NCBI RefSeq assembly: GCF_900302475.1 | Contig: NZ_OMOQ01000002.1 | Span: 493,501-557,500, forward strand | Direction of reading: 5' to 3' | From: Defluviimonas aquaemixtae | Lineage (GTDB): Bacteria > Pseudomonadota > Alphaproteobacteria > Rhodobacterales > Rhodobacteraceae | DNA: 64,000 nt | Part shown: one piece after another, positions 18,452-29,875 of the stretch | Position numbering within the stretch: the first letter of the stretch is position 1 | How the letters are laid out: the number at the start of each line of letters is the position of its first letter | Made by a program: the position numbers and the translations under genes | Notes under the pieces: generated by a model | Told to the model about the DNA's origin: nothing | The model's input: the letters and a program-made list of their open reading frames with translations, nothing else | The model's database searches: none

Positions 18452-19991
18452 CCTCGAAGGTGATCTTGTTCCAGACATTGTACTTCCCCGAGGGTTTTCG
18501 CATCGGCAGGCGCGTCACTTCTTCCAGTGTCGCGGCGTCGTAGACGATCACCGCTCCATCATCCTCCCAGACGGAGACGAGCGCGTGGCGTCCGTCGCGC
18601 GTGAACTCCGTGTGCGCGACCGTTTTACCCGGCGCGGGTATGAGCGTCTTCACGATCTCTAGCGTGCGCTTGTCAATCACATGCATCCTGTCGTGGTTCG
18701 GGCCGAAAAACACGTCGGCCCAAACATAAGGCGTGTTTGCGTGGCTTCTGAGGAAGAAGCCGGGACCGTCCGTCTTAATCGTCTTCACGACTTGCCAGGA
18801 CGCCATGTCGATCACGCTCAACATGCCTTCCCGCAGATGCGGCGTTGCCATGACGCGATGCCCGTCGCGAAGCCAGGAGATGCCGGAACCGAGATGCGGC
18901 ATGCCGGGCAGCGGAAGTTCCGCGATCGCGCGACCGACGTCGAGATTGACGACGACGCCCCGATCGCCCTCACGGTTCGTACCGATCAGGTTGCGGTAGT
19001 CCGGGCTGAAGAAGAAATCGTCGATCGGGTCCTCGACCGGAATGCGGCGGCGGGCGAAAAGCCCCGTTTCGGCCGCCAGGCTTTCCTCCATCCCCGACTC
19101 GTGGCTATGCACGAAGCCTTCGTGGAAGGGGCCCGCATCGGGAACGGTCGCGACTTCCCAGATCTCGGCCACGTCCTTCAACGCGAGGACGAAGCTCTCG
19201 CGATCCAGCGCCTGGTAGACGGCCGAGACGCGGCTGGTCGCACCGTCGCGGCCAACCACGTCGATCACGCGCGCGACACTAAGATCGGCCGCGTCCAGAA
19301 TCGTCAGCGTGTTCGGCAGGTAGTTCGCGACCGCAAGCCACTTGCCGTCATGGCTGATCGCGATGTTTCGGCTGTTGAGCCCGGCGCGAACGCGACCCAC
19401 CTCGGCCAGCGACCAGAGGTCATACTTCTGCACCCAGCCATCCCGTGACATGATGAAGACGAAGCGACCATTGGGCGTGAACTTCGGACCGCCATGAACG
19501 GCGTAGGGCGTCGAGAACCGGTCGAGTACGCCGAATGTGTCGCCGTCGAGCACACTGACATGATGGTCGCCCGTTTCGACGACTAGTGTGACATTCATCG
19601 GATCGGCCTCAAAAACGGGCGCGTCGGATGCCGCGTAGTCGGCTCGCATCTCGCGCGTTGCGGCTATATCGGCCGCCGTCCAGTCCGGCACTTCGGCAAG
19701 AGGCGCGGAGATGTACGCGGCGAGCGCGGCGATTTCTTCGGCTGCCAGATCACCGGCGAAAGCGGGCATCTGCGTCGCCACGCGCCCGTTGCCTATGACC
19801 TCCTGAAGGGCGTCGCCTTTGATTCTGCCCAGCGTCTCGGGGATCAGCGCGGGTCCCATTCCGCCGAGCCGTGTCTCGGCATGGCAGGCCGCGCAATGCT
19901 CGCCGTAAAGTGCAGCCCCATCGGGCGCCGCCATCGCGGGCAGGGCGGCAAGAGCGGTCAGAGCACTAGAAAAAGCGATGTGCCGGATCAT
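18435..19991 (-). CDS. nirN: NirN, cytochrome c / d1-type dihydro-heme d1 dehydrogenase
   Basis: The 518-residue periplasmic NirS paralogue completes heme d1 by introducing the acrylate double bond. A signal peptide (residues 1-21, ending MAA) precedes a c-type heme site CAACH at 33-37, and an eight-bladed propeller domain follows from about 130 (e.g. [35 protein letters not shown]). It lacks the NirS N-terminal tail carrying His/Tyr heme ligands. Its start overlaps nirJ by 26 bp. Confidence 0.93.
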   Translation of the reverse strand: MIRHIAFSSALTALAALPAMAAPDGAALYGEHCAACHAETRLGGMGPALIPETLGRIKGDALQEVIGNGRVATQMPAFAGDLAAEEIAALAAYISAPLAEVPDWTAADIAATREMRADYAASDAPVFEADPMNVTLVVETGDHHVSVLDGDTFGVLDRFSTPYAVHGGPKFTPNGRFVFIMSRDGWVQKYDLWSLAEVGRVRAGLNSRNIAISHDGKWLAVANYLPNTLTILDAADLSVARVIDVVGRDGATSRVSAVYQALDRESFVLALKDVAEIWEVATVPDAGPFHEGFVHSHESGMEESLAAETGLFARRRIPVEDPIDDFFFSPDYRNLIGTNREGDRGVVVNLDVGRAIAELPLPGMPHLGSGISWLRDGHRVMATPHLREGMLSVIDMASWQVVKTIKTDGPGFFLRSHANTPYVWADVFFGPNHDRMHVIDKRTLEIVKTLIPAPGKTVAHTEFTRDGRHALVSVWEDDGAVIVYDAATLEEVTRLPMRKPSGKYNVWNKITFEDGTSH

Positions 19992-21174
19992 GGCTCTTGC
20001 CCCGGAATGGCGTGACGGACAGGCGCGCGGTATCTTCCGTGCCGATTTCCCGGTTGGTCAGATAGCAGGCCGGGTCCTCGGCCCAGGGATCACCCGTCAC
20101 CTGCAACGCCCGGATGCGCGTATTGCCGCCGCAGACCGACTGGAACTTGCAGTCGCCGCAGCGACCCTTGAGCGGTCTGGGCCGTTGACGCAAGGTGGCA
20201 AGTATCACGTCGTCGCCGGTCCAGAGCTCGGAAAATGGCGTATCCTTGACCGAACCGACGGTGTAGTCGGACCAGTAGGTGTCGGGGTGGACCCGGCCCT
20301 GATGGTCGATATTGGCGACGCCGAGGCCGGACGAATTGCCGCCCCAAGCCTCGAGATGCGCCCGGACGTGGCGGACCTTCTCCGCGTTGTAATTCCGCTC
20401 GACCCAGCGCAGGAACCAGACGGCATCCGCGTCATTGTTACCGGTCACGATCTCGAGTGGCTGGCCTTCGACGACTGCGGCCCAGGCACGTTCGATCAGG
20501 TGATCCATCGCGGTGCGTGTGCGCAGATGCGCGGTGTCCTCGCCGCGGTTCTTGTCGCCGCGTCCGGCGTAGACGAGATGCGAGAGGTAGAACTTATCCA
20601 CGCCTTCGCTGTCGCAGAGGTCGAGCATATCAGAGAGCGCATGCGCGTTGTCGTCGGTGATCGTGAAGCGCAGGCCAACCTTGATGTCGCGCGCCTTGCA
20701 GGCCCGGACCCCTTCGAGCGCCGCGTCGAATGCCCCGTCCACGCCCCGGAACCAGTCGTTCACCGCGCCTGTCCCATCAAGCGAGATGCCAACATAGTCG
20801 AAGCCCAGATCTGCGATCTGGTCGGCGTGCTCGGCGAGCTTGGTGCCGTTCGTCGAGAGGCTCAGATGCCGGAAGCTGAGCGTCCGCGCGCGTTCGGCGA
20901 GATCGAAGAAATCGAATCGCGATAGTGGCTCGCCGCCAGACAGGATCAACGCCGGGATACCGAAGCCCGACAGATCGTCGAGCACGCTCATCGCCTGGTC
21001 GTGCGTCAATTCACCTGGAAAATGGACATCGGCCGAGGTTGTGTAGCAGTGCCGGCAACGCAGGTTGCAGCGTCGCGTCAAGTTCCAGATCACGACCGGT
21101 TTGACCGGGCCCGGCCGCCTGCGCGGCTTCGTGGGCGTGATCAGTTCGTGCATGTACTGGGTCAATCTGAACAT
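19966..21174 (-). CDS. nirJ: NirJ, radical SAM enzyme of heme d1 synthesis
   Basis: The 402-residue radical-SAM enzyme replaces the propionate side chains of didecarboxysiroheme with oxo groups. The 4Fe-4S motif CNLRCRHC gives C36, C40 and C43. GGEPLSR and the SLDG segment are SAM-site elements. The C-terminal [12 protein letters not shown] plus a later cysteine (DPACYL) form an auxiliary cluster of SPASM type. It follows nirH by 3 bp and overlaps nirN, so it is deep in one operon. Confidence 0.95.
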   Translation of the reverse strand: MFRLTQYMHELITPTKPRRRPGPVKPVVIWNLTRRCNLRCRHCYTTSADVHFPGELTHDQAMSVLDDLSGFGIPALILSGGEPLSRFDFFDLAERARTLSFRHLSLSTNGTKLAEHADQIADLGFDYVGISLDGTGAVNDWFRGVDGAFDAALEGVRACKARDIKVGLRFTITDDNAHALSDMLDLCDSEGVDKFYLSHLVYAGRGDKNRGEDTAHLRTRTAMDHLIERAWAAVVEGQPLEIVTGNNDADAVWFLRWVERNYNAEKVRHVRAHLEAWGGNSSGLGVANIDHQGRVHPDTYWSDYTVGSVKDTPFSELWTGDDVILATLRQRPRPLKGRCGDCKFQSVCGGNTRIRALQVTGDPWAEDPACYLTNREIGTEDTARLSVTPFRGKSHDPAHRFF

Positions 21175-21177
21175 CGC

Positions 21178-21666
21178 TCAGCTCCCATTGCTAAGGCGCA
21201 GCCCCGCCTTCTTCAGGATGCGCGTGGAGTAAAGAATGTCGTGGCTTCTGCAGGCGGGGCCGAGAAGCGCCGCGATCTCGCGACGCCGTGTCTCGACCTC
21301 ATCACGGTCGTGGCTGTGGATCATCGCGAACAGATTGTAGGGCCAGTCGGGCAGGGCGCGCGGCCTGAGGTAGCAGTGCGAAACGTAGTCCAGCGCGCCG
21401 ATCTTTGCGCCGAGTTCCTCGGCCGCGTCGTCTTCCACGTCCCAGACGCTCATCCCGTTCGCGGTCAGGCCGAGCGCAAAGTGATTGGGTGCGATCGCGA
21501 TGCGCCGGATGGCACCGGATTCGAGCATGGCGTGAATGCGGGCAATGACTGCCGCCTCATCGAGACCAAGCCACGAGGCGACTTCGGCATAGGGCGTAGC
21601 CGTGATGGGTAGTCCGCCCTGGGTGGCGGCGATGAGGCGGCGATCGGTGTCGTCGAGCTGTGTCAT
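21178..21666 (-). CDS. nirH: NirH, siroheme decarboxylase subunit
   Basis: This 162-residue AsnC/Lrp-fold protein belongs to the NirD/L/G/H siroheme decarboxylase complex. An N-terminal helix-turn-helix-like region (LDDTDRRLIAATQGG, YAEVASWLGLDEAAVIARI) is followed by a RAM-like sensor domain with YNLFAMIHSHDRDEV and the family end SHDILYSTRILKKAGLRL. A further 44 codons are open upstream, but the ATG at 21666 overlaps the nirG stop (ATGA) and gives the standard start. It is probably not a DNA-binding regulator. Confidence 0.9.
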   Translation of the reverse strand: MTQLDDTDRRLIAATQGGLPITATPYAEVASWLGLDEAAVIARIHAMLESGAIRRIAIAPNHFALGLTANGMSVWDVEDDAAEELGAKIGALDYVSHCYLRPRALPDWPYNLFAMIHSHDRDEVETRRREIAALLGPACRSHDILYSTRILKKAGLRLSNGS

Positions 21667-22139
21667 GCTGCGACCTTGAACCGGACGAAGAACTCTCGAA
21701 GTTTTGGAAAGAGAAGCACCTTCAGCCCCGTCTCCTTCTCGATCCGCTCCGCGGTTTCGGAGATGCCTTTCGGGCGTTCGGTCGCCAGCACGAACCACAT
21801 GTTCAGCTTGTGGCTGCGTTCATAGTTGTGCGCGACTTCGGGGTGGGCGTTGACGAGCGTGGCAACCGCATCGAAGCGGTCCGGTGGTACCGACATCGCG
21901 CAGAGACAGAAGGCTCCGCCCAAGGCTTCGGCGTCGAAGAACGGTCCGAATCGGGTGATCGCGCCGAGGTCGCGCAGCGCGAGCAGGCGGCGGATCAGAT
22001 CGCTTTCGTCGATGCCTAGCTGGGCGGCGACTTCGGCGAATGGGCGCGGCGAGAGAGGGAATCCGTCTTCCTGCAGCGCATTCAAGACCCTGCGGTCGGT
22101 GTCGTCGAGGGAATCAGGGGGCAGGGGCGTCCGTCTCAT
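21663..22139 (-). CDS. nirG: NirG, siroheme decarboxylase subunit
   Basis: This 158-residue AsnC-like protein of the same family as NirH has LDDTDRRVLNALQEDGFPL followed by FAEVAAQLGIDESDLIRRL and a sensor domain with AHNYERSHKLNMWFVLATE, characteristic of siroheme decarboxylase subunits. Its position directly after the NirD-NirL fusion and before nirH identifies it as nirG. The ATG at 22139 overlaps the nirDL stop by four bases. Confidence 0.88.
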   Translation of the reverse strand: MRRTPLPPDSLDDTDRRVLNALQEDGFPLSPRPFAEVAAQLGIDESDLIRRLLALRDLGAITRFGPFFDAEALGGAFCLCAMSVPPDRFDAVATLVNAHPEVAHNYERSHKLNMWFVLATERPKGISETAERIEKETGLKVLLFPKLREFFVRFKVAA

Positions 22140-23122
22140 GCCGCCTTCTCCTCGATCAGCGCGCCTGTCTGACGAAAGCAGCGGGTCGAGAACAGGACGC
22201 GATGCCTGGCGCCGGAAAGCTCGGGCAGTCGCGCAGCTTCCGACAGTATCGCAAGCGCTTCGGGACGCGACCGCGCGTGGATCATGGAATAGAGCGGATA
22301 ATCCCAGATGCCCGGCACGGTCCTCCGCTCGTAACAAAGCGTCACGCCGGCGTGGCGGGCGAGCGCCGGACCGGCGGCGTCGATCCGGCCTGCCGGCAGA
22401 TCCCAGACAATCATCGCATTCGCCGTCCAGCCAAGCGGCCGGTGCCGGACGATGACGCCGATGCGCGACAGAATGCCGGCCGCTTGAAGCATCCCGATGC
22501 GTTTGATGACCGTACTTTCCTCGCGCCCGAGATCGCGCCCCAGAATCGCGAACGGGCGTGGCAGAAGTGTCAGCCCGGTGCTCATCGCCTGAAGAAGCGG
22601 GCGGTCGTCATCCCAAAGAATCTCGGGCCGGGCAGGTCGAGGCGCCGGCATGACTTCCGGCCGCGCACCGCCCATCCTGAATCCGAGATCAATATTGAAG
22701 GGCCGCACGAGGCGCAGGTCGAGCACCCTGAGTCCGCTACGCGCCCCGATGCGTGACAGGCTTGCCTCCAGCCGCGACGGGTCGGGCGCGGTCGCGACGA
22801 ACCACAGATTCCACGGGTCCTCGCGCAGGTAGGAGTGGTTGACGCCTGGTTCTTCACCAATGATCGCGGCGACCTCTTCGACGCGCCCCTCAGACACGGT
22901 CATCGCGGCGAGCGTCGAGGCGCCGGCGGTGTTCGGGCGCAGGGTCGCGCCGACGCGGCTGATCATCCCGGCGGAGCGGAGCGCTCCCAGGCGCGAGATC
23001 ACTTCGTCCTCGTCGATGCCGATACATTCGCCGATCGCCGCGAAGGGCCGGGGCACGAGAGGCAGGTCGCGCTGGAAGTCGTCGAGAAGGCGGCGGTCCG
23101 TGGGGTCGAGGCTGTCGAGCAT
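22136..23122 (-). CDS. nirDL: NirDL, fused siroheme decarboxylase
   Basis: The 328-residue protein is made of two complete AsnC-like units. The NirD-like unit spans about 1-150 (LDPTDRRLLDDFQRDLPLV, VNHSYLREDPWNLWFVATAP) and the NirL-like unit about 165-328 (LLQAMSTGLTLLPRPFAILG, LCYERRTVPGIWDYPLYSMIHAR). The fused enzyme removes two carboxyl groups from siroheme. In other genera these are separate genes; fusions are also known. The ATG at 23122 lies 2 bp after the nirF stop. The frame extends far upstream within nirF, but that is antisense-like shadow. Confidence 0.9.
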   Translation of the reverse strand: MLDSLDPTDRRLLDDFQRDLPLVPRPFAAIGECIGIDEDEVISRLGALRSAGMISRVGATLRPNTAGASTLAAMTVSEGRVEEVAAIIGEEPGVNHSYLREDPWNLWFVATAPDPSRLEASLSRIGARSGLRVLDLRLVRPFNIDLGFRMGGARPEVMPAPRPARPEILWDDDRPLLQAMSTGLTLLPRPFAILGRDLGREESTVIKRIGMLQAAGILSRIGVIVRHRPLGWTANAMIVWDLPAGRIDAAGPALARHAGVTLCYERRTVPGIWDYPLYSMIHARSRPEALAILSEAARLPELSGARHRVLFSTRCFRQTGALIEEKAA

Positions 23123-23124
23123 GG

Positions 23125-24273
23125 TCAGAGCCCCGTCCGATGCGCCCGGGCGGTGAAGAAGATCCCGCTCGGGGTGTCGGCCGCGATCTCGGCCAGCAAT
23201 TCGAAAGTCCTGGTGTCGTAGATCGCGACCTTGTTGTCGTCGCGGGCGGAGATCCAGACCTCGGCGCCTCGGGGCGCGAATTCCATGTGCAGGACGGCGG
23301 CGCCGGGCGTCAGGGTCTTCACGGCCTCGTGCGTACGGCTGTCCACGACTTGAACCGTGTCGTTGAGGGGCGTCGCGAAGTTGACCCAGACGAAAGGAGA
23401 GCCCGGCTGCGCGACGATGAAGACCGGCTGTCCGTGCATGGGCGTGCGCGCGACTTCCTGAAGGTTTTCGCGGTCGACCCAAATAAGCTCGTGCCGGCCG
23501 ATGGCGGGGAGGACGTATTGCCCTTCGGTGAAGGCCCAGCCCTGAAGATGCGGCATCTTGTAGACCGGCAGGTCGTCGTCGGTCTTGCCGTAGTCCTTGA
23601 GGAAGCGCACGGGCTTCGGCCTCTCGTCCCAGAGGTCGATAGCGGTCACGCCCTTCTCGCCGAACAATCCGATCAGGTATATGTGCGCGTCCTCGGTCAG
23701 AACGGCATCGAAGGGGTTCGCGCCGACATCGCCGAGTTTGGTCAGAACCATCTCGGGACCGGAGAAATCGGCCATGAATGCCTCGCCGGTTTCCCATGTC
23801 GACCAGGCAAAGCGGCGGCCCGGCACGTCGACGAGGCCGATGGTCTTCGCGCCGGCGGGAACATCGGCGACCATCTCCAGCGTATCGGCATCGAAGACCT
23901 TCACGCCGCCGGGGTCGTAGTTCGACACGGCGATGAGTCTCCCGTCGTCAGAAATCGCGCCGCCGATCGAATTTCCGCCCTGCACGATTCTCTTGGCGAT
24001 GGACCGGGTCAGCATGTCGACCTTGGTCAGCCCGCCGTCGCGGCCGAACACATAGGCGTAACGTTCGTCGGGGCTGTAGGTCAGCGAGGCGTGGCTGAGG
24101 TCACCGAGCCCCTGAATCCGACCGATCGCGGCGCGATCGGACCGGTCCACGACCAACAACGAGCCCGTCGTGCGTTCGACGACAAGCCCGAGATCGCCGG
24201 TTGCGCAGCATGGATCCATCGCGGCGGCGGGCTGGCAGAGGGCAAGGAAAATGGCGGTGACCAATGGTCTCAT
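23125..24273 (-). CDS. nirF: NirF, periplasmic heme d1 biogenesis protein
   Basis: The 382-residue protein is related to the NirS d1 domain but has no c-heme. It binds heme d1 or its precursor in the periplasm. A signal peptide (residues 1-18, ending PAAA) leads into a beta-propeller with repeated strands (LLVVDRSDRAAIGRIQGL, GVKVFDADTLEMVADV). The ATG at 24273 overlaps the nirC stop and starts the signal peptide exactly. No lipobox is obvious, unlike the lipoprotein NirF known from Pseudomonas. Confidence 0.93.
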   Translation of the reverse strand: MRPLVTAIFLALCQPAAAMDPCCATGDLGLVVERTTGSLLVVDRSDRAAIGRIQGLGDLSHASLTYSPDERYAYVFGRDGGLTKVDMLTRSIAKRIVQGGNSIGGAISDDGRLIAVSNYDPGGVKVFDADTLEMVADVPAGAKTIGLVDVPGRRFAWSTWETGEAFMADFSGPEMVLTKLGDVGANPFDAVLTEDAHIYLIGLFGEKGVTAIDLWDERPKPVRFLKDYGKTDDDLPVYKMPHLQGWAFTEGQYVLPAIGRHELIWVDRENLQEVARTPMHGQPVFIVAQPGSPFVWVNFATPLNDTVQVVDSRTHEAVKTLTPGAAVLHMEFAPRGAEVWISARDDNKVAIYDTRTFELLAEIAADTPSGIFFTARAHRTGL

Positions 24274-24572
24274 TTTGTCCGTCCCTTCAGGTAATCGGCG
24301 ATCCACAGGGCATCCTCTTCGCTGAGCAGCGGGCGCCAGCGCGGCATCGCGGTTCCGGGTACGCCTTCGAGAATGATTTCGGCGATCCCCTCGGATTCGG
24401 TCGCTGACAGCGCGGTGGGCGTCAGCGGGCTACCAAGCCCGCCATTCATCGTCAGCCCGTGGCACGATCCGCAATCCTGCTCGACGATGTGCTCCAGCCG
24501 GTTGGCGCGGTCCGTCGCTATCTCGGCCGACGCAGGCAAGCTGGAGAGAAGAAGGATTGCGATGCTACGCAT
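24270..24572 (-). CDS. nirC: NirC, small c-type cytochrome
   Basis: This 100-residue periplasmic monoheme cytochrome has a signal peptide of about 16 residues, the c-heme motif CGSCH at 34-38 and a methionine in PGTAMPRW as the likely distal ligand. In the nir clusters it is a possible electron donor to NirS or to heme d1 maturation. It overlaps nirE by 8 bp and nirF by 4 bp. Confidence 0.93.
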   Translation of the reverse strand: MRSIAILLLSSLPASAEIATDRANRLEHIVEQDCGSCHGLTMNGGLGSPLTPTALSATESEGIAEIILEGVPGTAMPRWRPLLSEEDALWIADYLKGRTK

Positions 24573-25356
24573 AGGCCGCAGTCTCCGATCCGCCAGTCAT
24601 AGCCGCACAGGTCCGCGCGGCAAGGTCGCGGAGCCCAACCACCCGACCGATGATGAACAGCACCGGCGCTTCCGGAGCGGCGCCGGCGATGTCGGCGGCG
24701 ATGGCGCCAAGTGTGGAGACCATCCGCGTCTCTCGCGGCGTCGTGGCCGCGGCTACAGCGAGCACCGGAAGCGTGACCGGCATCCCGTGCCGCATGAGCT
24801 GGAAGGCGATCTCGGCGATATTCGCCACGCCCATGTAGACGACAAGCGTGGAGTCTCCGCCCGCGAGCGCCGCCCAATCGAGGTCGAGCCGCGCGTCGCG
24901 CGCGCGGTGGCCGGTTACGTAATGTATGCCGGTCGCGAGCCCGCGGTGGGTCAGGGGCAGACCGGCCGCGGCCGCGGCGCCCTGCGCGGCCGTGATGCCC
25001 GGCACGTAGCTGACCGCAATCCCCGCTTCGCGCAGCGCCTCGGCCTCTTCCGAGCCGCGCGCGAAGATCAGCGGGTCGCCGCCCTTCAGCCGCGCGACCG
25101 TCAGCCCCTCCTGCGCGAGCGCGATCAGGATGTCGTTGATCTCGGGCTGCGGCACCGGGTGATGGCCAGGCAGCTTGCCCACGTCGATTCGCCGTTTGCC
25201 ATCGGGTACGAGCGCCATGATCTCGTCCGAGACGAGCCGGTCAAAGACCACCACATCGGCCCCTTGCAGAACATTGAGCGCGCGGAGCGTCAGAAGCTCC
25301 GGATCGCCCGGCCCGGCGCCGATGAGGAAGACTTTGCCTGCACTGATGTCCTTCAT
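24565..25356 (-). CDS. nirE: NirE, uroporphyrinogen III C-methyltransferase
   Basis: The 263-residue SAM-dependent enzyme makes precorrin-2, the entry point of heme d1 synthesis. The N-terminal GKVFLIGAGPGDPELLT signature, VARLKGGDPLIFARGSEEAE and YVPGITAA match SUMT enzymes (NirE/CobA/CysG). The ATG at 25356 is chosen over an open stretch of 94 codons upstream that crosses the nirS end. A GC-rich hairpin lies between nirS and this gene. Confidence 0.95.
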   Translation of the reverse strand: MKDISAGKVFLIGAGPGDPELLTLRALNVLQGADVVVFDRLVSDEIMALVPDGKRRIDVGKLPGHHPVPQPEINDILIALAQEGLTVARLKGGDPLIFARGSEEAEALREAGIAVSYVPGITAAQGAAAAAGLPLTHRGLATGIHYVTGHRARDARLDLDWAALAGGDSTLVVYMGVANIAEIAFQLMRHGMPVTLPVLAVAAATTPRETRMVSTLGAIAADIAGAAPEAPVLFIIGRVVGLRDLAARTCAAMTGGSETAAYA

Positions 25357-25380
25357 GGCCGTCTCCGTGAATGGGAAGGG

Positions 25381-25406
25381 CCGGCGGGGTGTGGGACCCC
25401 CGCCGG
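25381..25406 (-). promoter_or_regulatory. Hairpin between nirS and nirE
   Basis: A perfect 9-bp stem, CCGGCGGGG (25381-25389) / CCCCGCCGG (25398-25406), with an 8-nt loop lies 10 bp beyond the nirS stop and 25 bp before nirE. There is no T-run, so it may act as a partial terminator or 3' stabiliser that keeps nirS expression above that of the biosynthesis genes. Confidence 0.6.
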
Positions 25407-25415
25407 AGGGACGCG

Positions 25416-27249
<1,834 letters not shown>

Positions 27250-27303
27250 GGCGGCGGGGCGAGCATCAGCACAGGGTCCGGAGTAATTTCCGCATCCAGG
27301 ACG

Positions 27304-27927
27304 ATGCGCCTCCTTTCAACGCTTCTCGCAGCGCTCTCGCTCGTCGCCGCCCCGGACCTCCACGACGCGACAGGCGGCACGTTCGACCCGACAGTTCAGC
27401 CATTGTGGCGCGCCATGGCAACGGGCGGTAATGTCGAGGCGGCGCGGAGACCCGTTGGCTGGGGCCGGGTGCGGCCGTCGGCGCGGGAAATGCGTCTCGA
27501 TCCCGGCATGGCGCCCACATTCAACGGCGTCGCGCAGCGCCACGCGGCGGACCGAAGTCGCCGCGCTCCCGCGCGCGGATGGGTTCCGCGACGTGCTCGT
27601 GGACATGGGCGAGATCGCGGCGTGTGGCCGGAATGTTGCGCGCGTGACAGGCCGCCATTGCCGGTCCGGACGGGCGCGAGCTTGCCCGCGCTGGCCTCAG
27701 CGACCCGGCGTAAGCGACATCCTCGTAGACGGGGACACCGATCGGCCGGCGCTCGGCACACAACCTGCATCCGTCGGGCGCCTTGCCGCGCTGGACCACC
27801 GTTGCCGTTTCTGCCCCAGATGTCGCCACGGCCGGCGCGCTTTCGACTGCCTTCTGCCCGAAGGACCGGCCCGCGATCGACGACGCGCTCGCCCGGTTCC
27901 CCGCCGCGCGGACAGGGTGCTGATCTG
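27304..27927 (+). pseudogene. Decayed apbE-family gene (nirX/nosX-like)
   Basis: The fragments of an ApbE (FAD:protein FMN transferase)-like protein lie in three different frames. Frame one has LHDATGGTFDPTVQPLWRA and later LDPGMAPTFNGVAQ. A second frame has GFRDVLVDMGEIAACGRN. The third has AAIAGPDGREL, then PRWTTVAVSAPDVATAGALSTAF and AIDDALARFP, interrupted by stops. These are successive ApbE motifs in the right order. Roughly the first third of the protein, including the metal and FAD residues there, is missing. In Paracoccus nirX, an apbE homologue, lies beside nirS, so this is the likely origin. Confidence 0.82.
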
Positions 27928-27935
27928 ACGCCGGA

Positions 27936-27949
27936 TTGACTTTCGTTAA
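27936..27949 (+). promoter_or_regulatory. NNR/DNR-type operator of norC
   Basis: The 14-mer TTGAC-TTTC-GTTAA is identical on the plus strand to the nirS box, which is 700 bp away. It is centred about 71 bp before the norC start; a transcript start at +41.5 from the centre would fall near 27984, with AGATAG (27973-27978) near the -10 position. Confidence 0.75.
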
Positions 27950-28013
27950 GGACCGGACGCGCCCAAGCCTTCAGATAGAGCCAAGTCAAACCGCTCCGGG
28001 AAGGATTGCCGCC

Positions 28014-28466
28014 ATGCGCGACGTCATGACCAAGAGCATGGCCCGAAACATATTCTACGGCGGGTCACTGTTCTTCATCCTTATCTTCATCGGGCTGTCG
28101 TTCCACAGCCACCGCTATATCGTGAACACATCCACGGCCGACATGCCGCTGACCGACAGCGTGGCGGCAGGCAAGCACATCTGGGAAAAGCACGCCTGTA
28201 TCAACTGCCACACGATCCTCGGCGAAGGCGCATACTTCGCGCCCGAGCTTGGAAACGTGATGACGCGCTGGGGCGTCGCGGACGACCCTGAGGCGGCGAT
28301 GGAGGTGCTGAAAGGCTGGATGGAAGCGATGCCCACCGGCATCGAGGGTCGTCGCCAGATGCCGAATTTCGGCCTGAGCGACGAGGAGTACCGCGAACTC
28401 GCCGACTTCCTTCTGTGGACCAACAAGATCCGCACGCAGGGCTGGCCGCCCAACGATGCCGGCTGA
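28014..28466 (+). CDS. norC: Nitric oxide reductase cytochrome c subunit NorC
   Basis: The 150-residue membrane-anchored cytochrome passes electrons to NorB. One transmembrane helix (about 13-33) is followed by a heme c site CINCH at 62-66 and the conserved LGEGAYFAPELGNVMTRWG stretch, plus a distal methionine in RRQMPNFGL. It resembles Paracoccus NorC closely from memory of that protein. The ATG at 28014 has AAGGAT upstream; a TTG at 27936 is in the operator and is rejected. It is 12 bp before norB. Confidence 0.97.
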   Translation: MRDVMTKSMARNIFYGGSLFFILIFIGLSFHSHRYIVNTSTADMPLTDSVAAGKHIWEKHACINCHTILGEGAYFAPELGNVMTRWGVADDPEAAMEVLKGWMEAMPTGIEGRRQMPNFGLSDEEYRELADFLLWTNKIRTQGWPPNDAG

Positions 28467-28478
28467 GGAGACATCGCC

Positions 28479-29870
28479 ATGAGATATCAATCGCAAAAGA
28501 TCGCCCTGGCCTACTTTATCGTCGCCATGGCGTTGTTCGCCGTTCAGGTCACGCTCGGTCTAGTGCTCGGCTGGATATACGTCGACGGCAATTTCCTGAG
28601 CGAAGTCCTGCCCTTCAATATCGGGCGGATGCTGCACACCAACAGCCTTATCGTGTGGCTTATTCTCGGTTTCTTCGGCGCGGCCTACTTCCTGCTGCCG
28701 GAGGAGGCCGAACGCGAGATCCATTCGTCGACGCTGGCCTACATCCAGTTGGCAATCCTGGTCCTGGGTACGGTTGGCGTGGTCCTGACCTACTTCTTCA
28801 ATCTCTTCGAGGGGAACTTCCTTCTCGGCAAGGAAGGGCGCGAGTTCCTTGAACAACCGAAATGGGTCAAGGCGGGCATCGTCGTCGCGGCGCTGATATT
28901 CCTCTACAACGTCACGATGACGGTGCTTAAGGGTCGCAAGACGGCGGTCACGAACATCCTTCTGCTCGGGCTCTGGGGTCTTGCGCTGCTCTTTCTCTTC
29001 TCCTTCTACAACCCGTCGAACCTGGCGCTCGACAAGCAATATTGGTGGTATGTCGTCCACCTCTGGGTCGAAGGCGTGTGGGAGCTGATCATGGCCTCGA
29101 TCCTCGCCTACCTGATGCTGAAACTGACGGGCGTCGATCGCGAGGTCGTTGAGAAATGGCTCTACGTCATCGTCGCAACGGCACTATTCTCGGGGATCCT
29201 CGGTACCGGGCACCACTACTACTGGATCGGCACGCCGGGCTACTGGCAGTGGATCGGCTCGATCTTCTCCTCGCTCGAGGTGATTCCGTTCTTCGCGATG
29301 ATGAGTTTCGCCTTCGTCATGGTCTGGAAGGGCCGCCGCGACCATCCGAACAAGGCGGCGCTCTTATGGAGTCTCGGCTGCGCAACGCTCGCCTTCTTCG
29401 GCGCGGGCGTCTGGGGGTTCCTGCATACTCTCCACGGTGTGAACTTCTATACACACGGTACTCAGATCACCGCTGCACACGGCCACCTCGCTTTCTTCGG
29501 CGCCTATGTGTGCCTCAACCTCGCGATCATCACCTACGCGATGCCAGTGCTCAAGGGGCGCGATCCGTACAACCAGGTGCTCAATATGGCCTCTTTCTGG
29601 CTGATGGCGGGTGGCATGACCTTCATGACCTTCACGCTTACTTTCGCTGGTACCGTTCAGACGCACCTCCAGCGCGTACTTGGCATGAACTACATGGAAG
29701 TGCAGGACCAGCTCTGGGTGTTCTATGTGATGCGCTTCGGTTCGGGCATCGCAGTCGTGCTGGGCGCGATTCTCTTCATCTACTCGGTGCTGGCGCCGCG
29801 CCGCGAATTCATTGAGCCGGGCCCGCTCGAAAAGGCCCGGATCGACGCTGAACACACGGCAGCGGAGTGA
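28479..29870 (+). CDS. norB: Nitric oxide reductase large subunit NorB
   Basis: This 463-residue, about 12-helix heme-copper-oxidase relative reduces NO to N2O. Helix motifs with metal-ligand histidines are visible: [56 protein letters not shown] and [19 protein letters not shown]. The Glu residues around the non-heme iron (EGVWELI) distinguish it from cytochrome oxidase. It follows norC in the standard norCBQD order. Confidence 0.98.
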   Translation: MRYQSQKIALAYFIVAMALFAVQVTLGLVLGWIYVDGNFLSEVLPFNIGRMLHTNSLIVWLILGFFGAAYFLLPEEAEREIHSSTLAYIQLAILVLGTVGVVLTYFFNLFEGNFLLGKEGREFLEQPKWVKAGIVVAALIFLYNVTMTVLKGRKTAVTNILLLGLWGLALLFLFSFYNPSNLALDKQYWWYVVHLWVEGVWELIMASILAYLMLKLTGVDREVVEKWLYVIVATALFSGILGTGHHYYWIGTPGYWQWIGSIFSSLEVIPFFAMMSFAFVMVWKGRRDHPNKAALLWSLGCATLAFFGAGVWGFLHTLHGVNFYTHGTQITAAHGHLAFFGAYVCLNLAIITYAMPVLKGRDPYNQVLNMASFWLMAGGMTFMTFTLTFAGTVQTHLQRVLGMNYMEVQDQLWVFYVMRFGSGIAVVLGAILFIYSVLAPRREFIEPGPLEKARIDAEHTAAE

Positions 29871-29875
29871 GGCGC

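Noticed and set aside
27396..27989. Minus-strand open frame over the nirX remnant
   Set aside because: It is antisense to the decayed apbE sequence, low-complexity and without any domain. It overlaps the norC operator.
27936..28013. TTG start for norC inside the operator
   Set aside because: It would begin translation at the first base of the regulator box. The ATG at 28014 fits NorC homologues and has a ribosome site.
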